From DATKGQ01 sp035510715 (GTDB taxonomy: Bacteria > Patescibacteriota > Saccharimonadia > Saccharimonadales > UBA4665), in NCBI GenBank assembly GCA_035510715.1, contig DATKGQ010000025.1, positions 1-61,665 on the forward strand: 61,665 bases of DNA. Reading direction: 5' to 3'. Positions 50,551 through 59,226 of the stretch are shown one piece after another. The notes under the pieces were generated by a model. That model was not told the DNA's origin. It did not search any database and worked only from the letters and a program-made list of their open reading frames with translations. Made by a program: the position numbers and the translations under genes. Each line of letters opens with the position of its first letter. Position 1 is the stretch's first letter.

Positions 50551-52587
50551 ATGAGATTAACGAGTTTGATAGACGAACTGGATGGAATCGGGCCGGAACT
50601 GGCTAAACGGTTTACTATTCTTGGCGTAAAAACAATTGCTGATTTAATCAATTTTTTCCCAAGACGTTATGAAGATTACTCGGATATTACTTCGATCGAG
50701 CGTATAAAACCAGGACCGGTTACGATTCAGGCCCAGATAAAACAGGCCAAGGGCCGATATGTCCGCCGGGGTATGCATATTACTGAAGCTGTCGCCAGCG
50801 ATAAAAGCGGCAGCGTACGTTTAATCTGGTTTAACCAACCTTACCGAGCGGCGGCTTTGCGGAGCAAGACCGATTATTTTATATCCGGTGATTTCGCTTT
50901 GAGTCACCAGCGACTGAGCATTATCAATCCCAGTATTGAGCTGGTCAGCGCTTTTCCGCTTAACACTGCCCGGATTGTACCGATTTATCGGGAGACTAAG
51001 GGCTTGCGTTCTTACCTTATCAGACGCTGCATCAGCAAGATCATCAAGCTCATTGACGAATTCCCCGAAACCCTGCCCGAATGGTTGTTAAAGCAAGAGC
51101 AGCTAATGTCTAGATCAGAGGCCTATAAAATGATGCACTTTCCGCTAAGTTCTGACAATCTGGTTCTAGCACAGCGCCGGTTAGGTTTTGAAGAGGTTTT
51201 TGAGCTTAGTTTGGCCAGTTTGTTAAATAAGCAAGAGGTGCAGTCCGAAGTTTCTTTAGCGATCAAGTTTAATGTAGCTTTAGCTAGGGAATTTGTCAGT
51301 CATTTACCCTTTAAACTAACGGATGATCAGCGGGCGGTAATTTGGCGTATCTATCAGGATGTTGGTCGGAAATATCCCATGAACCGGTTAGTTGAAGGCG
51401 ACGTGGGATCGGGAAAAACTGTCGTAGCCGTCATGGGCTCATTAATGGTATTGCGGCAAGGTTACCAAGTAGCCTTTATGGCACCAACCGAGTTACTTGC
51501 TTTGCAGCATGCTGAGACTATCTACCAGATGTTACAACCACTCCATCAGGAAAACTTATTAACCGTACTGGTTGGCAGTATGAGCAAAGACCAGAAAAAT
51601 AAAGCTCACCAAGCCATATCATCTGGCCAGGCACGTTTTATTATCGGCACCCATGCTTTGATCCAAGAAGACGTAACAATGCGGAAATTGGCTTTTGTCA
51701 TTATCGATGAGCAACATCGTTTCGGAGTTGAGCAACGTAAAACGCTGATGGCCAAAGCCGGTCACATGCCTCACGTGCTTAGTTTGACTGCCACACCGAT
51801 TCCTCGCACTCTGGCGCTGACTTTATATGGCGAACTTGACGTTTCGCTTTTAAAAGATAAACCGCCTGGCCGCAAACCGGTTATAACCAAAATAATTTCA
51901 CCCAATTCACTATCGCAACTATATAAAAAAATTGATCAGGAACTTGGAGCCGGCCGGCAAATGTTTGTGGTCTGCCCGATCATTACTGATTCGACGGTCA
52001 TAAAAGTTGATTCGGTAGAAAAAATATATGAACAGTTTTCAAAAAAGGACTTTAAACACCGGCGGGTCGGGCTGCTGCACGGAAAAATGCGCTCAGACGA
52101 GAAAAATAGGGTAATGGAAGCCTTTGTTAACAAGAAGTTGGACATTCTGGTGGCGACGACAGTCATCGAAGTGGGAATAGATGTAGCTAATGCTACTATT
52201 ATGCTGATCGAATCCGCTGACCGGTTTGGTCTGGCCCAAATCCATCAATTGCGCGGCCGGGTTGGCAGGGGCCAACACCAAGGATATTGTTACCTGATAA
52301 TGTCAACCAGCAATCTCCCGCCCAAGCGGATACAGATATTAGAAAGCTCCAATGATGGTTTTGAACTGGCCGATCTTGATTTAACCTTCAGGGGACCCGG
52401 GGCGCTCTACGGCAGCTTGCAACATGGGGCTTTGGATCTGAGGATTGCTAAGCTTGACGATATGAAACTAATCCGTTCAGCCCGGAGCGCGGCAGAGCAA
52501 TTCATTGATAAACATGAAGATTTGCTACAATATAAAGAGTTAAGTAATAAAGTAACAGCTTTGCGCGCTGTCACAAATCTGAATTAG
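50551..52587 (+). CDS. recG: ATP-dependent DNA helicase RecG
   Basis: 678 residues from the ATG at 50551, chosen because a TATACT box (about 50533-50538) lies just upstream; a TTG at 50521 in frame would precede the promoter. N-terminal wedge/OB domain ('IGPELAKRFTILGVKTIADL', 'INFFPRRYEDYSDI'), helicase core with Walker A 'LVEGDVGSGKTVVAVMGSLM', DExH 'FVIIDEQHRFGVEQR', 'LSLTATPIPRTLALTLYGEL' and 'VATTVIEVGIDVANATIMLI', then 'QLRGRVGRGQHQGYCYLI'. RecG remodels forks and Holliday junctions. A short-spaced unit with the two genes that follow. Confidence 0.95.
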   Translation: MRLTSLIDELDGIGPELAKRFTILGVKTIADLINFFPRRYEDYSDITSIERIKPGPVTIQAQIKQAKGRYVRRGMHITEAVASDKSGSVRLIWFNQPYRAAALRSKTDYFISGDFALSHQRLSIINPSIELVSAFPLNTARIVPIYRETKGLRSYLIRRCISKIIKLIDEFPETLPEWLLKQEQLMSRSEAYKMMHFPLSSDNLVLAQRRLGFEEVFELSLASLLNKQEVQSEVSLAIKFNVALAREFVSHLPFKLTDDQRAVIWRIYQDVGRKYPMNRLVEGDVGSGKTVVAVMGSLMVLRQGYQVAFMAPTELLALQHAETIYQMLQPLHQENLLTVLVGSMSKDQKNKAHQAISSGQARFIIGTHALIQEDVTMRKLAFVIIDEQHRFGVEQRKTLMAKAGHMPHVLSLTATPIPRTLALTLYGELDVSLLKDKPPGRKPVITKIISPNSLSQLYKKIDQELGAGRQMFVVCPIITDSTVIKVDSVEKIYEQFSKKDFKHRRVGLLHGKMRSDEKNRVMEAFVNKKLDILVATTVIEVGIDVANATIMLIESADRFGLAQIHQLRGRVGRGQHQGYCYLIMSTSNLPPKRIQILESSNDGFELADLDLTFRGPGALYGSLQHGALDLRIAKLDDMKLIRSARSAAEQFIDKHEDLLQYKELSNKVTALRAVTNLN

Positions 52588-52594
52588 GATAGGT

Positions 52595-53413
52595 ATGTAT
52601 TCAGGCACAACGCTAACTAAATTTTCAGGTCGGATACTAGGCGCTCATCAAAAAATTGACCGGGTTGCCCGTCAGCAGCTTTCGCAGATTTTACCCCAAC
52701 GTGACAATTTTCCGACCACCAAACAGATACTACATTTTGAAGGTAAGAACGGTCCTGACGCTATTAAAAGAAAAAGCCCAGCCCACGATGAGCCGTGGCA
52801 CTATTACAGTCCGTTTGATTCAAAAGACGCGCCAATACTTGGTTTAATTTGTGATCACTACAACTCTTTAATTGACTGCCTAAAACATAATGACCAGGAA
52901 AAAGCTGCTTTTGAGGCAGCCTGGTTAGCGCATGCTCTGGTTGACGGTTTAACGCCGGCCCACCACTATCCATATGAGGAGAAATTAGTGGAGTTAAGGG
53001 GAGGCAGCAGCATTGATACGAGAACGTCATTCCGCGAGAAAGTAATCATGCACGGCAAAAACCGTCGCAAAAAACTGAGTAATAACTGGAAAATGTGGGG
53101 AGCCAGGGGGCTGTTAACAACACACTGGTGGTTTGAACTCGGGGTATCAACCATCATCTTGCCTCTGCATTTTAAAAACGCCGTGCCGACCGACGCAGAT
53201 GTTGAAAAGATACGCAACATCGGTGTCATAGAATGGTTTAAACAATCAGCTCAAGATATAGCAACTCTTAAAATTTATGATATATATTACCGGCGGGGCT
53301 GGACAACTCAACTTGCCCAGCAAGTCCGTCAACAGTTAGCGCCGATAATCGTAAAAACAGTTACCTTGACATGGTATATGGCCATGGTTGACAGAAAATA
53401 TGCCAAACCCTGA
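52595..53413 (+). CDS. Possible zinc-dependent phospholipase/S1-P1-like protein, 272 residues
   Basis: Family not certain. 'AAWLAHALVDGLTPAHHYPY' (about 108-127) resembles the H-x3-D-x5-HH metal site of zinc-dependent phospholipase C/S1-P1 nuclease-like proteins, and 'HDEPWHYYSPFDSKDAP' upstream adds further His/Asp. Other texts, 'KMWGARGLLTTHWWFELGVS' and a basic helical C-terminus, are not known to me. No signal peptide, which argues against a secreted phospholipase. It starts 7 bp after recG and overlaps rsmD by 14 bp, so it is produced with both. Confidence 0.55.
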   Translation: MYSGTTLTKFSGRILGAHQKIDRVARQQLSQILPQRDNFPTTKQILHFEGKNGPDAIKRKSPAHDEPWHYYSPFDSKDAPILGLICDHYNSLIDCLKHNDQEKAAFEAAWLAHALVDGLTPAHHYPYEEKLVELRGGSSIDTRTSFREKVIMHGKNRRKKLSNNWKMWGARGLLTTHWWFELGVSTIILPLHFKNAVPTDADVEKIRNIGVIEWFKQSAQDIATLKIYDIYYRRGWTTQLAQQVRQQLAPIIVKTVTLTWYMAMVDRKYAKP

Positions 53414-53954
53414 GTTGAGAATTATTGCTGGGAAATTAAAAAACCAGAAATACTTTTCTCCCAATACGCTGGTGACACACCCGATGGGTGAAAGATTAAA
53501 AGGTGCTCTATTTAATACGCTTGGAGATATCGAAGGGCTAAGCATACTGGATGCTTTTTCGGGCAGCGGCGGGATAGGTCTGGAAGCGGCTAGCCGCGGA
53601 GCCGGCAGCGTAACGCTTATTGAATCAGCCCCGATGGCCCAAAAAGCTATTGCTGATAATATCCGGAAGCTAAAACTTGATGACCGAGCTCACTTACTGC
53701 GAATGAGCGTCCAAGCCTGGTTGAAAACTCTGTCTGGCTTGAAATTTAATATTATTATTGCCGATCCGCCGTATGATAACCTACAAACCCCGTTAATAAT
53801 CGGCCTGATTGATTTTGCCGAGCCCGGTGGCATATTTGTGCTGTCATTGCCGGCGATTGCCCAAGTGCCCGATCTCCCCGGTTTGGAAACGGTAGCTGAC
53901 AAAAACTATGGTAATAGCCGGCTGATTTTTTACAGAAAATCTTTAGCTTTATAA
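53400..53954 (+). CDS. rsmD: 16S rRNA guanine-N2 methyltransferase RsmD family
   Basis: 184 residues from ATG 53400; a TTG at 53388 in frame is less likely. N-terminal 'LRIIAGKLKNQKYF' and 'THPMGERLKGALFNTLGDIE' are RsmD-specific, motif I 'LDAFSGSGGIGLEAASRGAG' binds SAM, and the catalytic 'IIIADPPYDNL' (D/N-P-P-Y/F) is intact. It methylates G966 of 16S rRNA in E. coli. The canonical 'TSD/RPT.DR.RE' block is changed to 'THPMGERLKGA', a variation seen in other lineages. Confidence 0.92.
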   Translation: MPNPELRIIAGKLKNQKYFSPNTLVTHPMGERLKGALFNTLGDIEGLSILDAFSGSGGIGLEAASRGAGSVTLIESAPMAQKAIADNIRKLKLDDRAHLLRMSVQAWLKTLSGLKFNIIIADPPYDNLQTPLIIGLIDFAEPGGIFVLSLPAIAQVPDLPGLETVADKNYGNSRLIFYRKSLAL

Positions 53955-54014
53955 ATTTGCTCTGGTATATATTAATAGGTAGTTAGTTGTAGGGTTAAAT
54001 TTATTTACTAGCTG

Positions 54015-54020
54015 TATAAT
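54015..54020 (+). promoter_or_regulatory. -10 box of tRNA-Leu(TAG) (TATAAT)
   Basis: TATAAT preceded by TG lies 9 nt upstream of the mature tRNA 5' end. Confidence 0.5.
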
Positions 54021-54029
54021 TTTATATGC

Positions 54030-54113
54030 GGGGATGTGGTGAAATGGTAGACACGCATGCTTTAGGAGCATGTGCCTAACGGCATGAAGGTTCAAGTCCT
54101 TTCATCCCCACCA
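54030..54113 (+). tRNA. tRNA-Leu (anticodon TAG), CCA encoded
   Basis: Acceptor GGGGATG/CATCCCC pairs fully, discriminator A, CCA encoded. Anticodon stem CATGC/GCATG holds loop TTTAGGA with anticodon TAG (reads CUA). A long variable arm (TGCCTAACGGCA) marks a class II leucine tRNA. T arm GAAGG TTCAAGT CCTTT. 84 nt. Confidence 0.96.
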
Positions 54114-54203
54114 AAACAGATACAATAGACTTCAAAAAACATAAGCAGAATGGTCTTTAGTTGTGCTATCATTACGTAGAGTACAAGATGAAAAGAGAGA
54201 AGT

Positions 54204-55838
54204 ATGAGTAAAATTGGGCATTACTTGCAAGAACACTTGACCGGTGAAGTTGTCACCTCGGCTGAAGCCCGACGTTATTTCTCTACAGACGGCAGTATTT
54301 TTACGGTCGCTCCAGCTTTGATAGTTTATCCAAGGAATGAAAATGATGTCCGCAAAACAGCCCGTTTTACATGGCAGCTAGCGGAACGGGGCAGAATAAT
54401 CCCGATCACCGCCAGGGGAAGCGGCACGGACTTAAGCGGTGCGGCCATAGGTACGGGTATTGTTTTAGTTTTTCCGGCGCATATGAATAAGATCATAGAA
54501 TTTGATAGTAAAGACGGCCATGTGGTTGTCGATCCCGGAATTAATTTTGGTAAATTACAGCAAACATTAATGACGCACGGGCGATTTCTGCCATCATATC
54601 CAGCATCTATGGAATATTCTACTGTCGGCGGCGCGGTTGCTAATAACGGCGGCGGCGAAAAATCGTATAAATATGGGACAACTGGGGCATTTGTTAAAAA
54701 ATTAAGAGTCGTTCTGGCCAATGGAGAAGTAATCGAGACCGGCCGTTTAGGCAAACACGAGCTTAATAAAAAGCTTGGTTTGGCAACGTTTGAGGGCGAG
54801 ATTTATCGGGCAATTGACACATTACTTGAAGAACAACATCAAACTGTCGAGCAATTACGTATCGGTGTTTCAAAAAATGTCGCCGGCTATAACTTGGGAG
54901 CCGTTAAGACGAAATCCGGGTTTGATTTGACGCCGTTATTTATAGGCTCGCAAGGCACCCTTGGAGTCATTACGGAAATCGATTTGTCAACAGAGCTTCA
55001 TAACCCTTCGACGACTATGCTTGTTGGTATGTTTGATGATATTAACAAGGCACACCAGGCTATTACTGAATTGCAAGCGTTGGCTTACTCGCCGTCATTT
55101 ATCGAGATGATTGACGAGAACCTGTTAACTTTAGTCGATCAAATTAACCCGAACTTATTAAAAGAAATTGTCAAGAAACCGTTCCCCAAGGTTGTCCTGT
55201 TTGTCGAGTTTGATAACCCGCAGGACCGGATTCAAAACCGGATGACAAAACGGGCGACTAAAATTTTACAAAAGCATGGGACAAGCCACCGCTTAGCCAA
55301 GGACCATATCCAGCAATCACAACTCTGGAAACTTAGGCAAGCCGTTTCGATAGTGTTATTACACAGTGATGGCAATATCCGGGCAATTCCGGTTATTGAA
55401 GACGGTATTGTTCCGGTTAGAGAATATGCAGCATTTCTGACCGGTATATATGAAATGTTAGAACGCAACCATGTTGACGCGGCAGTTTGGGGGCATGCTG
55501 GCGACGCCAACTTGCATATGCAGCCGTTATTAGACCTAAGTCAGGTCGGTGACAGGCAAAAGGTTTTCCGTTTAATGGAAGAATATTATGACTTGATAGT
55601 AAAACTTGGTGGCAGTACTAACGGAGAGCATGGCGAGGGTAGGTTGCAAGCACCTTTCTTGTCGAAAATTTATAGCCCGGAAGCGTATGAATTATTGCAA
55701 AAAGTAAAGCAAATCTTTGATCCTTACGGTACACTTAACCCCGGCGTAAAGATCAATGTTTCTTTGGAAGATATTAAACCGTTGCTCAGGCACGAGTATT
55801 ATCTCGGCTCGTTACATGATTATCTGCCAAGGACTTAA
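54204..55838 (+). CDS. FAD-linked oxidase, glycolate oxidase GlcD / D-lactate dehydrogenase family
   Basis: 544 residues. FAD-binding type 4 domain with 'IPITARGSGTDLSGAAIGTG', 'VVVDPGINFGKLQQTL' and 'GGAVANNGGGEKSYKYGTTG', then the FAD-oxidase C-terminal domain with 'WGHAGDANLHMQPL' and 'GSTNGEHGEGRLQAPFLSKI', the usual H-A-G-D-x-N-x-H and G-E-H-G-x-G-R blocks. It oxidises a 2-hydroxy acid such as D-lactate or glycolate; the electron acceptor is unknown and there is no Fe-S domain. Preceded by AGAGAGAAG near the ATG. Placed between two tRNA-Leu genes. Confidence 0.9.
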   Translation: MSKIGHYLQEHLTGEVVTSAEARRYFSTDGSIFTVAPALIVYPRNENDVRKTARFTWQLAERGRIIPITARGSGTDLSGAAIGTGIVLVFPAHMNKIIEFDSKDGHVVVDPGINFGKLQQTLMTHGRFLPSYPASMEYSTVGGAVANNGGGEKSYKYGTTGAFVKKLRVVLANGEVIETGRLGKHELNKKLGLATFEGEIYRAIDTLLEEQHQTVEQLRIGVSKNVAGYNLGAVKTKSGFDLTPLFIGSQGTLGVITEIDLSTELHNPSTTMLVGMFDDINKAHQAITELQALAYSPSFIEMIDENLLTLVDQINPNLLKEIVKKPFPKVVLFVEFDNPQDRIQNRMTKRATKILQKHGTSHRLAKDHIQQSQLWKLRQAVSIVLLHSDGNIRAIPVIEDGIVPVREYAAFLTGIYEMLERNHVDAAVWGHAGDANLHMQPLLDLSQVGDRQKVFRLMEEYYDLIVKLGGSTNGEHGEGRLQAPFLSKIYSPEAYELLQKVKQIFDPYGTLNPGVKINVSLEDIKPLLRHEYYLGSLHDYLPRT

Positions 55839-55906
55839 AAAATATTTCTAAAGCTTGAGTTTTATATCCCGACACCGTAAGATAACACAAGTAGCCAACT
55901 ATTTAT

Positions 55907-55990
55907 GCGCGAGTGGTGGAACGGTAGACACACTATTCTGAGGGGATAGCGCCGAAAGGCTTGGAGGTTCAAATCCTCTCTCGCGCACCA
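55907..55990 (+). tRNA. tRNA-Leu (anticodon GAG), CCA encoded
   Basis: Acceptor GCGCGAG/CTCGCGC, discriminator A, CCA encoded. Anticodon stem CTATT/GATAG with loop CTGAGGG, anticodon GAG (reads CUC/CUU). Long variable arm GCGCCGAAAGGC. T arm GGAGG TTCAAAT CCTCT. 84 nt. Confidence 0.95.
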
Positions 55991-56091
55991 GATAAAATGA
56001 CATTTAGGATATAAATTGATAATGCATACTATAGATTAATTCTGGCATAGCATTACCATTCATCGTACAATTACTAAGTTAGATATATATT

Positions 56092-56168
56092 GGGTGATTA
56101 GCTCAGTTGGCTAGAGCGCCAAGTTTACACCTTGGAGGTCGGGGGTTCGAGCCCCTCATCACCCACCA
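56092..56168 (+). tRNA. tRNA-Val (anticodon TAC), CCA encoded; likely integration target
   Basis: Acceptor GGGTGAT/ATCACCC, discriminator A, CCA encoded. Anticodon stem CCAAG/CTTGG with loop TTTACAC, anticodon TAC (reads GUA). T arm CGGGG GTTCGAG CCCCT(C), 77 nt. Its last 14 bases and the 38 bases downstream recur at 61518, and shorter copies of the 3' end occur at 57595-57608, 58527-58540 and 59121-59134, so this gene appears to be the anchor of a cassette array. Confidence 0.96.
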
Positions 56169-56206
56169 GAATTATCTTGTAATATTTTTATAGATAATAA
56201 AAAGTT
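56155..56206 (+). repeat. Left copy of 52 bp direct repeat (tRNA-Val 3' end plus flank)
   Basis: Starts CTCATCACCCACCA inside tRNA-Val and continues GAATTAT..GTAATATT..TATAGATAATAAAAA. The right copy at 61518-61569 is the same length with about 5-6 differences in 52. Consistent with attL/attR of an inserted 5.36 kb segment. Confidence 0.75.
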
Positions 56207-56319
56207 AGAACCAAATTATTTCGCTTACTTCGACTTCTTGGACTCATTAGCACAAGTATGCACGTGGAGAAAGTAGATCAGATAGGATTGTAACCCGTCA
56301 TATATGTTAGTATAAACAT

Positions 56320-57306
56320 ATGTCCGAAGCAGGCATTATTACAGAAGAAGATCTCAAAAAGATTTGCGAGATAACCAATTGGCACCTGGCATGGGGCAGC
56401 GACTACTTCTCGGAAGAAAAATACAATGAGGACATCTTTAACGATCTTCTGCAGGAACAACGCTATGGCTTTGACCTTGATTGGAAGTTCTTTGCTCAAG
56501 ACGTGCTTGATGGTATCCGCTACTGCACTACGATTGACGTTACGATTGTCAGCGAGATTTTAACGATCCGCACCCTCAAGCCTTTTAACAAAGACCAGGA
56601 GATGTACCGGACCGTGACACTAGCTCGCGGAGATTCAACAAAAACCATCACCTATACCAACAAGGAACCATTGTATCTTGCCCAGGAAATCATGCATTTC
56701 GCAGGACGTACCGACACCGACATTGCTAGCATCAGATCATATAGTGATACCTACTATTTTGTCCTTGTGAAACCGGGCATTAATCCAAAGTTATTGTGGC
56801 CGCACATTGTCTTTGAGCCACCGATCACCGAAAGTGAGTCATGTATCCTAGTCGAAGCATCACGGCCAGCCACCGACAAATACTTCTACATGCCGATACT
56901 AACTACTAACCTAACTGAGAACCCCACAAATAACAGTGCCGGTACTATTGATGCACTTACCTATAAAAATGGTGAAACTCTTCAGCCTAACTACTATGCG
57001 TCACATGTGCAGCCGGGACAAACTTTGGCTGAAACTATCAAACGCGATTTAATGCATGACTTCCATTATCAAGGCATAATTAATGTGGCTGATTACCGGC
57101 TGTTTGATACCGCCAAAGACAAACATGGCAACAAATTACCTCGGCTTATTGTCAATGTTCAAGTTGACCAGTTCAAGACCGAAGAAATTCTGCCTATCGG
57201 CACTGCGACGGCATGGCACACATTCCCGCTTGAGCAATTTACTAGTAACCTGAACCTAGGCTTTGATATGCGGGAGTTGGCAGTTGAGAGAAGCGAAGTA
57301 GAATAG
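56320..57306 (+). CDS. Unknown cassette-borne protein, 328 residues
   Basis: Not recognised; soluble, acidic, no signal peptide. N-terminal 'EEDLKKICEITNWHLAWGSD' is helical, the middle is beta-rich with 'YRTVTLARGDSTKTITYTNK', and the C-terminal 'GQTLAETIKRDLMHDFHYQG' faintly resembles a Nudix box, but the required E-x-x-E-E pair is missing, so no Nudix call. Codon use and AT content match the accessory region, not the core genes. TAGTAT 6 nt before the ATG gives a leaderless-type start. First gene of the tRNA-Val array. Confidence 0.7.
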   Translation: MSEAGIITEEDLKKICEITNWHLAWGSDYFSEEKYNEDIFNDLLQEQRYGFDLDWKFFAQDVLDGIRYCTTIDVTIVSEILTIRTLKPFNKDQEMYRTVTLARGDSTKTITYTNKEPLYLAQEIMHFAGRTDTDIASIRSYSDTYYFVLVKPGINPKLLWPHIVFEPPITESESCILVEASRPATDKYFYMPILTTNLTENPTNNSAGTIDALTYKNGETLQPNYYASHVQPGQTLAETIKRDLMHDFHYQGIINVADYRLFDTAKDKHGNKLPRLIVNVQVDQFKTEEILPIGTATAWHTFPLEQFTSNLNLGFDMRELAVERSEVE

Positions 57307-57459
57307 ACAGCACTGTAAAAAATGATTTCAAGGATTTACAGACTATCAAAATTAAACATCTGGAGCAACCCCGATGAGTTACTATTGTTAAGGGTATAAA
57401 ATTATCTAATTTTGAAGGTGGTGCTTGAGCTAGGGGTACTATATGGGAACCGAACTAAT

Positions 57460-57608
57460 TTACACTGCATCCAGCGACATCAACTCTTCCTGCTCGATAG
57501 CTACTACCGTGTTGTTAATATAAACAAAACCAAGTTCCTCTAATTCCTTGCCTAAAGTTAATAGACTAGACAATAAGGTGTTCCACCTGAGGGACTCATC
57601 CCCCACCA
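57460..57608 (-). repeat. Array junction A: conserved coding tail plus tRNA-like 3' end
   Basis: Read on + it ends with ACTCATCCCCCACCA, like tRNA-Val, followed by GAATTAT. Read on - the same bases open a 48-codon frame 'VGDESLRWNTLLSSLLTLG' then 'KELEELGFVYINNTVVAIE' and a stop at 57460. The same peptide recurs in junctions B and C. The 397 bp around it (57307-57703) hold no other gene; the left 150 bp show nothing recognisable. Confidence 0.65.
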
Positions 57609-57703
57609 GAATTATTTAAACAGTATTACTTGCATGCTTAAGAGTTATAAGAATTTAAAAGTATAACCATAAGTGTTATAATCCTTTTTAAGAGGTAAAA
57701 CTA

Positions 57704-58279
57704 ATGAAAATTAAGAAACAAGCAGGTTTCAGTGCAATTGAATTATTAATGGCGGTCGTAATTATTATTCTATCAGTGGTAGTGGGTTGGCTGGTATATA
57801 AAGACCACCATAAAACTACGACCACATCAACAAATAGTTCAAGTTCAGTAATCGTACCAAAGTTTGTTTTCAAAGAGCTGGGGTTACAAATGGACAAACC
57901 AAGTAGTTCGAGTGGTTTAGACGGACTAACCTACACTGTCCAGAATTTACCCAACGATAACGGCGTGGGTACCTCACCGACACTTTATTTATCTACTCCC
58001 GTTTTCTCAAACGATGTCAATAGATGTTACACTCAAACATTAAGCAATGGCGAAAGCTTTGCCGCAATCAGCAAGATAAGCGGCGTATATGATCCAACAC
58101 AGCTCGGTGAAAGTTCATTATTAAAACAATTTGACGGCTATTATATTGTTATTGGCTATCCTAATGGACTTACGACTTGTACGGCGGCAGGTGTTGATCG
58201 AAATTTGGTCCTAAACGAAGCCAAACAACTACAAACCAATTTTGTGGATGCTTTCAAAACCGCAACAGTAATACAGTAA
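57704..58279 (+). CDS. Type IV pilin-like protein (prepilin signal)
   Basis: 191 residues. The N-terminus 'MKIKKQAGFSAIELLMAVV' is a class III prepilin signal: short basic leader, G|F processing site, Glu5 of the mature chain and a hydrophobic helix to about residue 34. The remainder is a Ser/Asn-rich globular domain of unknown type with one Cys pair ('VNRCYTQ', 'LTTCTAAG'). Likely a minor pilin or pseudopilin assembled by the PilB-like ATPase coded at 37967. Ribosome site AAGAGG 8 nt before ATG; TATAAT at 57677. Carried in the second cassette. Confidence 0.85.
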   Translation: MKIKKQAGFSAIELLMAVVIIILSVVVGWLVYKDHHKTTTTSTNSSSSVIVPKFVFKELGLQMDKPSSSSGLDGLTYTVQNLPNDNGVGTSPTLYLSTPVFSNDVNRCYTQTLSNGESFAAISKISGVYDPTQLGESSLLKQFDGYYIVIGYPNGLTTCTAAGVDRNLVLNEAKQLQTNFVDAFKTATVIQ

Positions 58280-58469
58280 CGTTTGATAAGCTAAGTTTTA
58301 TTAGAAGAACTAACATTTAATAAAACTCTTTTTGATATTTGTTTAGATATTATTCTTAATTACGCCCATATAATAACTCTAGGCATTCATTATTTGTACT
58401 ACTAGCACTTTAATGGTACTTAAAAACTTCAGACTATTATCTTTTGAAATTTGATTACTGTTAGGTAAC

Positions 58470-58540
58470 TAGGGACTGCTCGCTAGAATAGTGGTTACAA
58501 GTGATACTCTGCGAGGGTTCGAATCCCTTATCGCCCACCA
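58470..58540 (+). pseudogene. Degenerate tRNA-like 3' half (array junction)
   Basis: The T arm GAGGG TTCGAAT CCCTT and the tail ATCGCCCACCA are well formed, but the 5' acceptor half GGGCGAT that should pair with it is absent and no normal anticodon arm can be drawn upstream (CGCTAGAATAGTGGTTACAAG). A tRNA fragment, probably non-functional, marking a cassette boundary. The rest of 58280-58630 shows nothing else I can support. Confidence 0.6.
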
Positions 58541-58630
58541 GTTAAAGCGAAAATAGTTATTTCCAGCTCAAAAACACTGCTCTATATTTTATCTTGAATT
58601 GGTTATGTTATTTTAATTTAATTAAGGTTT

Positions 58631-58909
58631 TTAGTTAATCAGATCTTTGTAAGTTACACCAGTATCTCTTCCAATGAGCAGCGCGGTGGCCCCAACAAAA
58701 GCTTGGAAGGCCCACCGCGCATTGTTTCTAACATCAATGTACATTCCGACTGTCTCACTATTTCTATGCTGCTCAATAGCAGTATCCATAGTTGAGGTAG
58801 CTTCTTTTACTATATCAAACGCTTTATTTGCCTCGTAAGCCAATGCTAAACCATATTCTATCCGTTTATCTTTTAGCCTTGAATAACTAACATCTAATGA
58901 TTCTGCCAT
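58631..58909 (-). CDS. Small helical protein of unknown function, 92 residues
   Basis: Not recognised. Nearly all helix, including 'LKDKRIEYGLALAYEANKAF' and 'NNARWAFQAFVGATALLIGR'; the last segment is hydrophobic but short for a membrane helix. No cysteine. GAGG 6 nt before the ATG gives a good start. It is the only gene of the third cassette and runs opposite to the others. A toxin, antitoxin or regulator is possible by size but unsupported. Confidence 0.55.
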   Translation of the reverse strand: MAESLDVSYSRLKDKRIEYGLALAYEANKAFDIVKEATSTMDTAIEQHRNSETVGMYIDVRNNARWAFQAFVGATALLIGRDTGVTYKDLIN

Positions 58910-59009
58910 AATATCCTCAAATTTAAGTATCTAATGAATTTAAATTAACACTTCTAGCTGCGAATACAAGCACCACCTTTATGTGTATTCATAATAAAGT
59001 TACAGGTAA

Positions 59010-59134
59010 TTACGGCTCAATAACTATTACCTCATTATTAATATAATCAAAACCGAATTCCTCCAACTGCTCACTTAAAACTAACAAACTAGGTAATAAT
59101 ATGGTGTTCCACCTGGGGGATTCATCGCCCACCA
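59010..59134 (-). repeat. Array junction B: conserved coding tail plus tRNA-like 3' end
   Basis: Same layout as junction A: + strand ends ATTCATCGCCCACCA; - strand frame 'VGDESPRWNTILLPSLLVL' then 'SEQLEEFGFDYINNEVIVI' and stop at 59010. Differences from A include an in-frame three-base insertion, so the reading frame is kept. 58910-59226 otherwise contains only AT-rich sequence. Confidence 0.65.
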
Positions 59135-59226
59135 AGCATAATCATTATGGCCTCTTTTATTGGCCATTTGTTATTATTAATAATGTGAAGAACTTAAAAA
59201 GACCAAACAAAAAATTATACGTTGAT

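Noticed and set aside
56991..57060. Nudix hydrolase motif in the 328-residue protein
   Set aside because: The G and R positions are suggestive but the E-x-x-E-E metal site is not there.
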